Assembly (NCBI RefSeq): GCF_034064985.1 | Contig: NZ_CP139249.1 | Span: 1,674,001-1,738,000, forward strand | Length of the DNA: 64,000 bases | Direction: 5' to 3' | DNA from: Acinetobacter pittii | GTDB taxonomy: Bacteria > Pseudomonadota > Gammaproteobacteria > Pseudomonadales > Moraxellaceae | Shown here: positions 8,217 to 18,279 of the stretch, one piece after another | Layout: the number at the start of each line of letters is the position of its first letter | Position numbering within the stretch: the first letter of the stretch is position 1 | Program-made: the position numbers and the translations under genes | Notes under the pieces: generated by a model | What the model saw: only the letters and a program-made list of their open reading frames with translations | Databases searched by the model: none | Told to the model about the DNA's origin: nothing

Positions 8217-10541
8217 ATGATAAGGATGAAACCAATGCGTAAACAACGATTATTGAATGACATACAAAAAATACTGGCACTTAACTTATCAATCGCTGCA
8301 AGCTTTTGGGGACTCAATACTCAAGCGTTTGCTCATGGTGGCAAGGCTGACATGGTCTCACTTTATCAGAACATGAGTGAGCAAGGCGCTAAAGTTGTTA
8401 AAGATGACTTTACCAATACCTATACAATTACCAAAGGCTCTATGGTAGTTAGAGCCAAGCCAAACTCAAATCAGGTTTTAGTGAATGGCAAACCTTTCAA
8501 GCTCAGCGTGCCTTTATTAATTAAAGATGGTAAACCTGTTATTGGAAAAGATTTTTTTAACGAAGTTTTCCAGTCTGGGTTAGATCAAACTTTTAAAGTT
8601 GAAAATACCTTTCACCCGCTCAATAGCTTAAATTCTGATGAAATCCAAAAGACATTTGATGTGATTAATCGCTCGAAATACGCTTATAAAAATATGCGTT
8701 TTGCTGAGTTAAAGCTTAAAGAACCTGAAAAAGCCAAAGTATGGGATTACTTTATTAATCACAAAGAATTTAAAGAAGATCGTATTGCCTCATTTATTTT
8801 ATTAAAGGGGAGTCAAGCAATTGAAGGTGAAGTTAATCTTAACACTCAACAAGTCACCAAATGGAATGTACTTAAAGACACTCATGGAATGGTGTTGCTC
8901 GATAACTTTGAAGCCGTACAGCGTGTAATTGAGACAAGTAAAGAATATCAAGATGCGTTACGCAAACGCGGTATTACCAATGTGAAGAAAGTGATTGCTA
9001 CACCGCTAACTGTTGGATATTTTGGCGGTAAAGATGGTCTGGACAAACAACTCAATATATTAAAAGTCGTTGCTTACCTAGATGTAGGAGATGGTAACTA
9101 CTGGGCGCATCCAATTGAAAATTTAGTTGCTGTAGTCGATTTAGATAAAGAAAAAATTATTAAGATTGAAGAAGGCGCAATCATTCCTGTGCCAATGGCA
9201 AATCGACCTTATATGTCGAATAAGCCAGTAGCAAGTAAGCTAAAACCACTCAATATTTCTGAACCTGAGGGTAAGAACTTTAGCATTACCGGTCAAACTA
9301 TACATTGGGGGAATTGGTGTTTGCATGTGGCGTTAGACTCTCGTGTTGGCTTACAACTTTCAACGGTGACCTATAAAGATAAAGGTGTGAAGCGTAAAGT
9401 CATGTATGAAGGCAACTTGGGTGGAATGGTGGTTCCATATGGTGATCCTGATATTGGATGGTACTTCAAATCTTATTTGGACTCTGGCGAATATGGTATG
9501 GGAACACTTACCTCATCTATTATTCCGGGAACAGATGCACCCGACAACGCTGTTTTACTTGATGCCGTGATTGCAGACTACAAAGGCCAGCCACAAGTGA
9601 TTCCAAATGCCATTGCTGTATTTGAACGTTATGCAGGACCTGAATATAAACATCACGAAATTTTTGGCAACCAGGATGCGAGTGAAGCTCGCCGTGAACT
9701 TGTGGTGCGCTGGATTAGTACGGTGGGAAACTACGATTACATGTTTGACTGGGTATTTTCCCAAAATGGTGTAATTGGAATTAATGCGGGTGCAACGGGT
9801 ATTGAAGCTGTTAAAGGCGTTAAATCACGCACCATGCATGACAGTACCGCCAAAGAAGACACCAAATATGGAACTTTAATTGACCATAATATTGTGGGTA
9901 CAACCCATCAGCACATCTATAACTTCCGCTTAGACATGGATGTAGATGGGGAAAACAACAGCTTTATGCATATGGACCCTGTGGTGAAAGCCAATGACAA
10001 AGGTGGTGTTCGTACAAGCTCAATGCAAATTGACAGTAAAGTCATTACGAATGAGCAAAATGCAGCTGAAAAGTTTGATCCATCTACCATTCGCTTACTC
10101 ACAAATTTCAACAAGGAAAATAAATTAGGTAATCCGGTTTCTTACCAGCTCATTCCTTTTGCAGGTGGAACACACCCTGTGGCGAAAGGAGCCAATTTTT
10201 CTAAAGATGAATGGTTATTTAAACGTTTGAACTTTATGGATAAGCAAATTTGGGTGACTCAGTACAATCCAGACGAACGCTATCCTGAAGGGAAATATTC
10301 AAATCGTTCGACTCATGACACAGGGTTAGGACAATTCATTGGCAACAATGAAAATATTGAAAATAAAGATCTTGTGGTGTGGATGACAACAGGTACAACC
10401 CATGTGGCACGTGCTGAAGAATGGCCAATTATGCCAACAGAATGGGTAAATACGCTCATCAAACCTTGGAACTTCTTTGACAGCACCCCGACTTTAAACT
10501 TGGGTGAAGAAGAGCAAAACACACAGCACGACCATCAATAA
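8217..10541 (+). CDS. tynA: Copper/topaquinone primary amine oxidase
   Basis: This enzyme of about 770 residues oxidises primary arylalkylamines (phenylethylamine, tyramine, often tryptamine) to aldehydes, releasing ammonia and H2O2. The cofactor motif NYDY contains the tyrosine converted to topaquinone (Tyr506 from 8217). Copper ligands appear as HQH (564-566) plus a later His near FMHMDP, and the catalytic-base region reads YLDSGEYG. A signal peptide ending in AFA/HGG places it in the periplasm. Possible starts are 8217, 8226 and 8235. An AAGG nine bases before 8235 and an AGGGAT before 8217 leave this open. It follows feaR and precedes a porin and an aldehyde dehydrogenase. Confidence 0.93.
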   Translation: MIRMKPMRKQRLLNDIQKILALNLSIAASFWGLNTQAFAHGGKADMVSLYQNMSEQGAKVVKDDFTNTYTITKGSMVVRAKPNSNQVLVNGKPFKLSVPLLIKDGKPVIGKDFFNEVFQSGLDQTFKVENTFHPLNSLNSDEIQKTFDVINRSKYAYKNMRFAELKLKEPEKAKVWDYFINHKEFKEDRIASFILLKGSQAIEGEVNLNTQQVTKWNVLKDTHGMVLLDNFEAVQRVIETSKEYQDALRKRGITNVKKVIATPLTVGYFGGKDGLDKQLNILKVVAYLDVGDGNYWAHPIENLVAVVDLDKEKIIKIEEGAIIPVPMANRPYMSNKPVASKLKPLNISEPEGKNFSITGQTIHWGNWCLHVALDSRVGLQLSTVTYKDKGVKRKVMYEGNLGGMVVPYGDPDIGWYFKSYLDSGEYGMGTLTSSIIPGTDAPDNAVLLDAVIADYKGQPQVIPNAIAVFERYAGPEYKHHEIFGNQDASEARRELVVRWISTVGNYDYMFDWVFSQNGVIGINAGATGIEAVKGVKSRTMHDSTAKEDTKYGTLIDHNIVGTTHQHIYNFRLDMDVDGENNSFMHMDPVVKANDKGGVRTSSMQIDSKVITNEQNAAEKFDPSTIRLLTNFNKENKLGNPVSYQLIPFAGGTHPVAKGANFSKDEWLFKRLNFMDKQIWVTQYNPDERYPEGKYSNRSTHDTGLGQFIGNNENIENKDLVVWMTTGTTHVARAEEWPIMPTEWVNTLIKPWNFFDSTPTLNLGEEEQNTQHDHQ

Positions 10542-10625
10542 AAATGTGAATAAGCCAGAATGGGTAACGAATCGGTTACCCATACCTGAGCACGGTTAGA
10601 CCGTTCGCAAAAAAGGAATTTCTCA

Positions 10626-11903
10626 ATGAAAAACTTATTTTCTCAGGTTGTGAGAGGAACTTTCTTTGTCTCATTTTTTTCAACTGTGCATGCTGGTGAG
10701 CTTGAAATTAAACCGACTTTTGAAGCAACTTTGGGGGCTTTTAGTAGCGGTAAAAGCTATAACGGTGAAAACCTAGATGATGAAAGAATCAATTGGCAAG
10801 AAGGTCATCTTAAATATGGTGCAAAAGGACAATACACCTTCAAAAACAATCAGCTCTATGCAAGCTTGAGCGGTATTAGCTCGGCAACATTTGGTGATGG
10901 AGACGCAGGCCAAAATAGTAATGGCAAAGAACGTAAAACAGATGTGAATGAATGGATCATTGGTTTTAAAGACGGCAACAATAAAGATGAGTTAACGACC
11001 TATGATTTAAGTATTGGTCGACAAAATATCGTGATTGGTGACGGGTTCTTTATTGCGGGTGATGCATTAAACCTCGGTAAAGTGCCGGCGGATGGTGCAC
11101 TCGATCGGGGCGGAGCATATTATCTAGCAGCTCGTCGAAGCTTTGATTTTACAAGTTTGCTTCAATACAAACCGCAAGAGAATACAACGCTAAAGTTGGC
11201 TTATTTAAAATCAAATAACAAAGCACAATTTTCACCTGAACTCTTTGTGACTGATCTGATGTATCAGCTTAAAGATAAGGGCGTCGGGTTTACCTATTTA
11301 AATGTATTAGACCTTGAAGATGCTGAACAGGTTTCAGGGCGCGAAGATCTTAAGAATTATGCTTTACGCTTGAGTTATCAACCTTTACCAGAGCTACAAG
11401 TTAAAACTGAGTTTGTAGTTCAAGATAAAAAAGATAGTCACGAAAATGCTGGTTATTTGGCACTGAACTATAGCTTTTTATCTTCAAAATATACGCCCTC
11501 ATTAGGCTACCGTTTTAGCCATTTTTCAGACCAATACGACCCTATGTTTTATGGAAATACAGTCGGCTTTGGTACATGGTTTCAGGGCGAAGTTGCCGGA
11601 AACTATGCTGGTCCATTTAATAAAAATGCAGATATTCATCAAGTTTCTTACATGATGAACTTGAAAGAAAATTTTATGCTGGGTGCTTTGGCCTATAAGT
11701 TCAAAACAGTAAATAAGTCTTTAACTAATGTAGATGGACATGAGCTGGATGTCTTTTCAGTCTGGTCGGTCAATAAAAAATTCAACGTGATTCCTTTAGT
11801 GGGACTTTATAAACCAAAACACGATATCCATAGTGGTGGTACTCAAAACTACAATGACAAGACCAATGTATATGCGCAGTTAATTTTGCAATACATCTAT
11901 TAA
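10626..11903 (+). CDS. Outer-membrane porin, alginate-export (AlgE)-like family
   Basis: This is a 425-residue beta-barrel protein. The signal peptide ends at VHA/GEL near residue 24. The mature part is rich in alternating Tyr/Gly/Asn strands and ends in the aromatic residues typical of outer-membrane barrels (LQYIY). SIGRQNIVIGDGFFIAGD near residue 135 resembles the alginate-export porin family. Lying between tynA and the aldehyde dehydrogenase on the same strand, it probably admits arylamines to the periplasm, where TynA works. The substrate is inferred from context only. Confidence 0.75.
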   Translation: MKNLFSQVVRGTFFVSFFSTVHAGELEIKPTFEATLGAFSSGKSYNGENLDDERINWQEGHLKYGAKGQYTFKNNQLYASLSGISSATFGDGDAGQNSNGKERKTDVNEWIIGFKDGNNKDELTTYDLSIGRQNIVIGDGFFIAGDALNLGKVPADGALDRGGAYYLAARRSFDFTSLLQYKPQENTTLKLAYLKSNNKAQFSPELFVTDLMYQLKDKGVGFTYLNVLDLEDAEQVSGREDLKNYALRLSYQPLPELQVKTEFVVQDKKDSHENAGYLALNYSFLSSKYTPSLGYRFSHFSDQYDPMFYGNTVGFGTWFQGEVAGNYAGPFNKNADIHQVSYMMNLKENFMLGALAYKFKTVNKSLTNVDGHELDVFSVWSVNKKFNVIPLVGLYKPKHDIHSGGTQNYNDKTNVYAQLILQYIY

Positions 11904-11936
11904 TAGATCCTTTTAAATGAATTGAGAGAAATAAAA

Positions 11937-13424
11937 ATGAGTGAAGTTCAGATTTTACAAAGCGTGCAACAATTTATGGCACGTCAACATGGACATTTTA
12001 TTGATGGAAAATTAGTTGCTGCCGAGCATTTAGATAAAGTGGATATTGTGAATCCATCGACTGAACAAGTGGTTGCTCAAATTAGTATTGGTAGTCAACA
12101 AGATGTCGAAAGCGCCGTTAAAAGTGCTGAACATGCTTTTCAAAATGCTTGGACTGAAACTACGCCGTATGAACGTGGCGTTAAACTAAATAAGTTAGCA
12201 GATTTAATTGAGCAACATGGTGAAGAACTTGCTCAGCTCGAGACGTTGTCTACAGGAAAACTTATTAATATTTCACGACATCTTGAAGTCGCACAATCCG
12301 TTATTTTCTTAAGATATTTTGCGGGTTGGGCAACCAAAATTAATGGTCAAACCATGCAACCGTCTATTCCTTCTATGCAAGGTGAAAAATATACGGCCTT
12401 TACTTTAAGACAACCTATTGGTGTGGTTGCAGGGATTGTGCCTTGGAATTTTTCACTGATGATTGGTGTTTGGAAAATCGGTTCAGCTTTAACCACTGGC
12501 TGTACCATTGTGCTTAAACCAAGTGAGTTTGCCAGCTTATCTTTATTACGCTTAGCTGAACTTGCGATTGAGGCAGGTATTCCAGCCGGTGTAATTAATG
12601 TGGTTACGGGTAAGGGGGATACAGGGCAATATTTAATTGAGTCACCACTCGTTAAGAAAGTCTCTTTTACAGGTTCAGTACCAACAGGTATTGCGATTGG
12701 TAAGCTCGCGATGAGCAGTGATTTAACCCGTGTAAGTCTAGAGCTGGGCGGTAAAAATGCCATAGCCGTTTTGGCTGATGCAAATATTGATGAGATTTTA
12801 CCAACTTTGTTGCAAGCAACTTTTGTGCATCAAGGGCAAGTTTGTGCATCTCCAGAACGGTTTTTTGTACACCGTACAAAATATGATGAATTGGTAGAAA
12901 AACTCTCTAAAGCTCTCTCTGGTTTCAAAATTGGTTCGGCTATGGATGAGGGAAGTATGTTTGGTCCACTCTCTAATCAGCCACATTTTCATAAAGTGAA
13001 ACATTATTTAGATATGGCTAAAGCCAACAACCAGATTATTGCAGGGGGTGAGGCTTTAGATCAGACAGGGTATTTTGTACAACCGACTTTAATTTCCTTT
13101 AAAAATACGGATGATCCTTTATTTTCAGAAGAAACTTTTGGTCCAGTGGTCGGGGTAATGCCATTTGAAACTGATGAAGAGCTTATTCAGCTTATGAATC
13201 AGTCGCGCTTTGGTTTAACCGCAAGTATTTGGACAAATGACTTATCGAAAGCTTTGCGATTAATTCCTAAAATTGAAGCAGGTACTTTGTGGGTTAATAT
13301 GCATACATTCTTAGATCCATCAGTTCCATTTGGTGGTGTGAAAGCTTCAGGAATTGGCAGAGAGTTTTCAGATGCATTTATTGAAGATTACACCGAATTA
13401 AAATCAGTCATGATTCGGTATTAA
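11937..13424 (+). CDS. feaB: Arylacetaldehyde dehydrogenase (FeaB/PadA-like)
   Basis: This is an NAD(P)-dependent aldehyde dehydrogenase of 495 residues. It shows the oxyanion/cofactor segment PWNFSLMIG near 165, the catalytic Glu in LELGGKN near 260, and the catalytic Cys in GQVCASPER near 300. The ATG at 11937 is preferred to an upstream TTG at 11922. Downstream of an amine oxidase and under FeaR, its expected substrates are phenylacetaldehyde and indoleacetaldehyde, giving phenylacetate and indole-3-acetate. The latter would feed the iac genes. A strong terminator follows. Confidence 0.85.
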   Translation: MSEVQILQSVQQFMARQHGHFIDGKLVAAEHLDKVDIVNPSTEQVVAQISIGSQQDVESAVKSAEHAFQNAWTETTPYERGVKLNKLADLIEQHGEELAQLETLSTGKLINISRHLEVAQSVIFLRYFAGWATKINGQTMQPSIPSMQGEKYTAFTLRQPIGVVAGIVPWNFSLMIGVWKIGSALTTGCTIVLKPSEFASLSLLRLAELAIEAGIPAGVINVVTGKGDTGQYLIESPLVKKVSFTGSVPTGIAIGKLAMSSDLTRVSLELGGKNAIAVLADANIDEILPTLLQATFVHQGQVCASPERFFVHRTKYDELVEKLSKALSGFKIGSAMDEGSMFGPLSNQPHFHKVKHYLDMAKANNQIIAGGEALDQTGYFVQPTLISFKNTDDPLFSEETFGPVVGVMPFETDEELIQLMNQSRFGLTASIWTNDLSKALRLIPKIEAGTLWVNMHTFLDPSVPFGGVKASGIGREFSDAFIEDYTELKSVMIRY

Positions 13425-13433
13425 ACTAATAAA

Positions 13434-13472
13434 GAGGTTTGTCATTTTTATAAATAACAAACCTCGTTTTTT
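13434..13472 (+). terminator. Terminator after feaB
   Basis: GAGGTTTGT (13434-13442) pairs with ACAAACCTC (13457-13465) and is followed by a run of six T. It lies between feaB and the convergent acylase gene and may serve both strands. Confidence 0.8.
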
Positions 13473-13492
13473 AAGATCAGTTGAACTAAAAA

Positions 13493-15988
13493 CTAATAAT
13501 TTAACGTGATAGTTTGCTGGGTCGCTTGATCGATTTCTTTTTGACTCACCGCATCATCTTTACATTTATAACTTTCAAATAAAGGGAGCTGATCTGCAAA
13601 GTGGGCATCAGGTTTTCCATTTTGATTGATAAAGCCACTTTGTCCTGGAGCTAAAATCGAACACATGGTGACTTGATTTGGATTTAAGACCACTCTAAAA
13701 GTAGCGCTTCCCGTATTTCCATAAGTGCTGAGGTGTTGTTCATGCGATGGATCAGCCCAAGGAATGCCTACCGAATTTTTGCTGGAAAAGCCCATGGTTG
13801 CCACCGGAATTTTCCAATCATTCGGGTCGGTAGAGTGATATTGATTTGAAAGTTCATTCAGCGCATTTTCTAAAGCTTTTAATACGACTTCATCTGCTGT
13901 TTGTCCTTTTAAGAAATCAACATCCTGAGGAACGCTTGCCTGTTTTCCTTGTAAGGAATTCCAGATTAATTTTGATGCACTCGCTGGCTGGGCACTACGC
14001 GGATCATTATTTACCGGATAAAGTGTATCGGTATAGCGCTTATAAATATTTTCTGAAAGGTTTGGTTTGAGTACCAGTTCAATCATTTGATTAAGCCATG
14101 CACGTGTAATTGCTGGTGCTGCACCTTGATAATATTTCGCCTCGCTATCAGGGCGTAATTTAAGATCCCAATTGGCAAGTAATGGCGCGACTTTTTTGGC
14201 TAACGGTGATGCCTTGGGACTTTGTGCAGCTTTGACCATATAAGGAACAAAATAACGCGCATTTAAATCAGACCATGCAGCCGTTTTATTAATTTCCCAA
14301 ATTTCTTGCTGACTCAGTTTTGCTTTACTTTCTAAAGGTTCAATTAGTTCATTGACCCGATCTACATAAGAAAAGTTTGACGAATCTGAGCGTAAACCTG
14401 CATAGGCTTTGTTATTCCAGCTTGTGACATAACCTTTTTGCGGATTGTATTCTTTAGGATTGTGTGAGAAGTCATAAAAACCTTGCCACTCCATTGAACC
14501 ATCACCTTTAGCTGGAAGCTGAATATGCTGGTTTTCAGGGCGAATAGGTAAACGACCTAAAGCAGCCACACCGATATTATTTTTAGTATCGGCATAGAAC
14601 CAAGTAATAGAGGCTGCGACACGTTTGGCTTGAGCAAGAAACTCATCCCAATTTGAGGCTTTCGCTGCATTTGCCCATCCTAATAAGGTTTCAATTTCTA
14701 CGCCTTCCCAGCTACGTTTTTGCGCATACGCCGTATGGTTATTTTCATCCCATGTACTTACAAAGCCTTGTTTACTTTTATAAACATTTAAAACATGGTC
14801 GGCCTGATTCTTAACTTTTATTTTTACTTGCTTGTGTTCAAATGGAATATATGTCCCTTTATATAAATATTCCTTTGAATTACTTGGATTTAGGGTGAGT
14901 TGATAAACATCGTTAGTATCGAGTGAACCTACCGTCGAACCCCATGCGATTTTGCCATTAGTTCCAAATAAAATTGCAGGTAAGCCAACAGGAGTTATAC
15001 CTGTCAAATTATAGCCAGCTCCATGTAAACCAATACTGTAAGTAATTGCTGGTGTATACCATCCTTGCTGTGGGCCATTATATAAAACTGCTTGGCCTTC
15101 AATGGTCTTATCACCTTTTAAGACCCATGCATTACTGGCGGTAGGTACACCATCTACAACACTTTTGCCTAAAGCAATGCGAGCTTGAGCTAAATAGATT
15201 TTGGCTGCCTTGTTTGAAATAGGGCTAATGTCTTTAAGTATTTGCTGTTGATGTGCTAAAAGCTGAGTTTTTTGTGCAGATTGAATAATAGTTGGGGCAC
15301 TTGGGTCATCTAGCCAACGTAATTGTTGATAGACTTTAAGGCCTTCTTCTTGACCTTTTTCTTTTTGCAGTTGCGTGAGTAAATCTAAATTTGATACTTC
15401 CGAACTTGCTGAAAAGAAGCGATTTAAAATTAAGCCCACCCAAACCATAGCAATATCTTCCGGTTGCCATGTTGATGGTTTAAAACCATGATCTGTAAAC
15501 TCTTTAGGCATAAGAGCTGAATCTGCTAAAACCTCTTTAACACGCTTATTAAAACCTGCGGCATAACCTTCAAAAATTGCTCGGTCTTCTGGTGGGAGTG
15601 CGGCGAGTTGCTGTTTAATATTTTCTGGATCAAAACGGCTATGTGTTGCAATATCATATTGAAGATAGTCGGGACCGAGCACCTCGGCCACTGTACCTTG
15701 TCCTGTACGTTTCGACATTTCCATCTGGAATAATCGATCGGTCGCTACCGAATAGCCATAACCGTAGAAAAGTCCATAGGTATCATTTGCATATACATGT
15801 GGTGTACCGAATTTATCGCGCTTAATTGTGATCTGCTTTTGTGTCGGTGTGGGGTCTAAACTTGATGAGGAATTACAACCCGCTAAAAGCGCACCTAAAA
15901 GTAATGTTCCATATTTAATTAAAGGGCGTGTAGGGTGAGGCCGAGAGTTCAGCATAGATATGTTCAATTTAGATATCCTTACTTTCAT
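13493..15988 (-). CDS. Penicillin G acylase-family lipoprotein
   Basis: This Ntn-hydrolase precursor has up to 831 residues. A lipoprotein signal (LLLGALLAGC, Cys38) anchors it in the envelope. The beta chain would start at Ser285 in TASNAWVL, the autocatalytic and nucleophilic serine. The following NGPQQGWY, GLHGAGYNLTG and GKIAWGSTVG match penicillin G acylases better than acyl-homoserine-lactone acylases. Such enzymes cleave phenylacetyl amides, and the phenylacetate product suits the neighbouring phenylethylamine genes. The start is uncertain: ATG at 15988 has no ribosome site, while a TTG at codon 8 has AAGGA eight bases upstream. Confidence 0.85.
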   Translation of the reverse strand: MKVRISKLNISMLNSRPHPTRPLIKYGTLLLGALLAGCNSSSSLDPTPTQKQITIKRDKFGTPHVYANDTYGLFYGYGYSVATDRLFQMEMSKRTGQGTVAEVLGPDYLQYDIATHSRFDPENIKQQLAALPPEDRAIFEGYAAGFNKRVKEVLADSALMPKEFTDHGFKPSTWQPEDIAMVWVGLILNRFFSASSEVSNLDLLTQLQKEKGQEEGLKVYQQLRWLDDPSAPTIIQSAQKTQLLAHQQQILKDISPISNKAAKIYLAQARIALGKSVVDGVPTASNAWVLKGDKTIEGQAVLYNGPQQGWYTPAITYSIGLHGAGYNLTGITPVGLPAILFGTNGKIAWGSTVGSLDTNDVYQLTLNPSNSKEYLYKGTYIPFEHKQVKIKVKNQADHVLNVYKSKQGFVSTWDENNHTAYAQKRSWEGVEIETLLGWANAAKASNWDEFLAQAKRVAASITWFYADTKNNIGVAALGRLPIRPENQHIQLPAKGDGSMEWQGFYDFSHNPKEYNPQKGYVTSWNNKAYAGLRSDSSNFSYVDRVNELIEPLESKAKLSQQEIWEINKTAAWSDLNARYFVPYMVKAAQSPKASPLAKKVAPLLANWDLKLRPDSEAKYYQGAAPAITRAWLNQMIELVLKPNLSENIYKRYTDTLYPVNNDPRSAQPASASKLIWNSLQGKQASVPQDVDFLKGQTADEVVLKALENALNELSNQYHSTDPNDWKIPVATMGFSSKNSVGIPWADPSHEQHLSTYGNTGSATFRVVLNPNQVTMCSILAPGQSGFINQNGKPDAHFADQLPLFESYKCKDDAVSQKEIDQATQQTITLNY

Positions 15989-16038
15989 TATGATGTAGAA
16001 GTGAGCGATTTAAGAATCTTCTTAGATTCACGTCACGG

Positions 16039-16122
16039 ATGAACAAGCCCTGTTCATGAATTTAAAATACTGTTATTTATCCATGTAATTTTCCATTACA
16101 TTTGAGGTATATATTTATACCT
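16039..16122. promoter_or_regulatory. Dyads upstream of the acylase gene
   Basis: Two perfect dyads lie upstream of the acylase: ATGAACA-N5-TGTTCAT (16039-16057) and AGGTATA-N4-TATACCT (16105-16122). A weaker one (TGTAA/TTACA) lies between them. They are candidate operators. No regulator gene is adjacent. Confidence 0.4.
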
Positions 16123-16161
16123 TCTCGAACAAGTTATTTAATTTTCTATTTTGAGTAAATA

Positions 16162-16185
16162 AAAAAGGCCATGATTGGCCTTTTT
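16162..16185 (-). terminator. Terminator of the cat operon
   Basis: AAAAAGGCC (16162-16170) pairs with GGCCTTTTT (16177-16185) around a six-base loop, with T-runs in both directions. It lies just after the catD stop on the minus strand. Confidence 0.8.
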
Positions 16186-16215
16186 AGAGATGAATAAAGT
16201 TTATTGATAGCGAAA

Positions 16216-16995
16216 TTAGTTCACTAAAAAATCCTTGAGGATTTTATTAAAAGCTTCTGGTTGTTCCACATTGGAAATATGTGAGGCATCTATTTCTGCA
16301 AGTTTTGATTGCGGAATACGTTGCTGCATAAACTCGCCATCTGCAACTGTCGTTACAGGGTCTTGGGTTCCAGCAATCACTAATACTGGAATTTTGATGT
16401 CTTTTAATTGCTCACGGACATCCGCTTTAGCCAAAGCCTCACAACAATTGGCATAACCTATTGCGCTGCCAGCACTTAAGTCGTTACACAGGTTGTTGAC
16501 AATTGAAGCATGACTTTGGATAAAGGGATTTGTAAACCATCGCGAAGCTGCTGTAGCTGCGATCGGTTGTAAACCTTGCTCACATACTAATTTTGCACGG
16601 TCAAGCCATGCTTGTTCTTGTCCAATTTTAGCGGCAGTATTTGCCACAACCACATGACTAAAACGGTCAGGGTAGTGAATTGCCAGCCATTGACCGGTTA
16701 AACCACCCATTGAAATACCACAAAAAGCAGCTTTGCTAATATTCAGATGATCCAGTAAGCGGACAACATCTTCACCTAATTGTTCTACAGTGTATGGACC
16801 GTCAGGTGTAGAGGATGAACCGTGACCACGTGTGTCATAGCAGATCACAAAAAATTGATCTTTTAACTCATTAAACTGTTTTTGCCACATACCATAATTG
16901 GTGCCCAAAGAGTTGGAAAACACCAGAGCAGGGGACGACGGTTCGCCAAAAGTTTGATAGTTAATTTGTGCATCGGCAGATTGAAAAGATGGCAT
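16216..16995 (-). CDS. catD: 3-oxoadipate enol-lactonase
   Basis: This alpha/beta hydrolase of 259 residues opens the enol-lactone to 3-oxoadipate. The nucleophile elbow reads GISMGG, the oxyanion region FSNSLGTNYGMW, and the final His lies in DASHISN. The start at 16995 is chosen because TAAGGAG is six bases upstream. The frame stays open to 17028, which would overlap catF. It is the last gene of the cat operon, 10 bases after catF, and is followed by a terminator. Confidence 0.92.
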   Translation of the reverse strand: MPSFQSADAQINYQTFGEPSSPALVFSNSLGTNYGMWQKQFNELKDQFFVICYDTRGHGSSSTPDGPYTVEQLGEDVVRLLDHLNISKAAFCGISMGGLTGQWLAIHYPDRFSHVVVANTAAKIGQEQAWLDRAKLVCEQGLQPIAATAASRWFTNPFIQSHASIVNNLCNDLSAGSAIGYANCCEALAKADVREQLKDIKIPVLVIAGTQDPVTTVADGEFMQQRIPQSKLAEIDASHISNVEQPEAFNKILKDFLVN

Positions 16996-17005
16996 TTGTT
17001 TCTCC

Positions 17006-18220
17006 TTAAAGTGCTTCAACACGTTCAATAATCAAAGCAATGCCTTGACCTACACCAATACACATTGAACACAAAGCGTAACGACCGTCTGTTTGTTCAA
17101 GCTGGTTTAAGGCTGTGGTCACAAGGCGTGCACCTGATGCACCTAAAGGATGACCTAATGCAATCGCACCACCGTTTGGATTTACCTTATTGCTATCATC
17201 TGGCAAGCCTAAATCACGGGTCACGGCCAAAGCCTGTGCAGCAAAGGCTTCATTGAGCTCAATTACATCCATCTGCTCTAAAGTCAGGTTGGCTTGTTTC
17301 AGTAATTTTTTAATGGCTGGTGCCGGAGCAAACCCCATAATGCGTGGTTCTACACCCACCGCTGTTGAGGCAATGATCTTGGCACGTGGTTTTAAGTTGT
17401 AAGCTTGAACTGCTTCATCAGATGCAATCAGTAGAGCTGCTGCACCATCGTTAATGCCTGAAGCATTACCCGCAGTGACCGTACCCTCTGCTTTAACTAC
17501 AGGTTTAAGTTTGCTTAAAGCTTCAAGCGTGGTCGATGCACGTGGATGCTCATCGGTATCAATCACAACAGCATCACCCTTACGCTGAGGGATTTCAACT
17601 GCCACGATTTCTTTAGAAAAAAAGTCTTTGGCTTGCGCGCTTGCGGTGCGTTGTTGGCTTACCAAGGCAAACTGGTCCTGATCTGCACGATTCACGTTAA
17701 ACTGTTCAGCCACGTTTTCGGCAGTCTGGGGCATGGTGTCTACACCATACAATTCTTTAAGTTTAGGGTTAATGAAACGCCAGCCCATGGTGGTATCTTC
17801 AATCTTCTGGCTACGGCCAAAGGCACTGTCTGACTTACCCATCACATAGGGTGCACGGCTCATGCTTTCCACACCACCAGCAATCACCAAATTCGCTTCA
17901 CCTGCTTTAATAGCACGGGTAGCAATAGCAATCGCATCGAGTGAAGAACCACACAAACGGTTAATGGTGGTTGCTGGTACCTGATAGGGTAGACCTGCAA
18001 GAAGTGCTGACATACGACCGACATTACGGTTATCTTCACCGGCTTGGTTAGCACAGCCATAAATCACATCATCGACCTGTTCCCAATCTACATTCGGGTT
18101 ACGCTGCATGAGTGCTTTAATTGGCACAGCGCCAAGGTCATCGGCACGGACAGGTGCAAGGCCACCGGCATAACGGCCGAATGGAGTACGGATGGCATCA
18201 ATGATATAAGCGTTTTTCAT
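17006..18220 (-). CDS. catF: 3-oxoadipyl-CoA thiolase
   Basis: This 404-residue thiolase splits 3-oxoadipyl-CoA to succinyl-CoA and acetyl-CoA. The acyl-accepting Cys lies in NRLCGSSLDA near residue 90. The C-terminal GGAIALGHPLGASGAR and CSMCIGVGQG carry the catalytic His and second Cys. It is separated from catJ upstream by a 419-base spacer with a long structured repeat, unusual inside an otherwise compact operon, so it may be expressed at a lower level or from its own promoter. Confidence 0.93.
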   Translation of the reverse strand: MKNAYIIDAIRTPFGRYAGGLAPVRADDLGAVPIKALMQRNPNVDWEQVDDVIYGCANQAGEDNRNVGRMSALLAGLPYQVPATTINRLCGSSLDAIAIATRAIKAGEANLVIAGGVESMSRAPYVMGKSDSAFGRSQKIEDTTMGWRFINPKLKELYGVDTMPQTAENVAEQFNVNRADQDQFALVSQQRTASAQAKDFFSKEIVAVEIPQRKGDAVVIDTDEHPRASTTLEALSKLKPVVKAEGTVTAGNASGINDGAAALLIASDEAVQAYNLKPRAKIIASTAVGVEPRIMGFAPAPAIKKLLKQANLTLEQMDVIELNEAFAAQALAVTRDLGLPDDSNKVNPNGGAIALGHPLGASGARLVTTALNQLEQTDGRYALCSMCIGVGQGIALIIERVEAL

Positions 18221-18279
18221 TCTAACTTTCGTCCTTTACTTCAGGCCTTTTTAGCCATTCTCCGTAAGTATTTCGCGGT

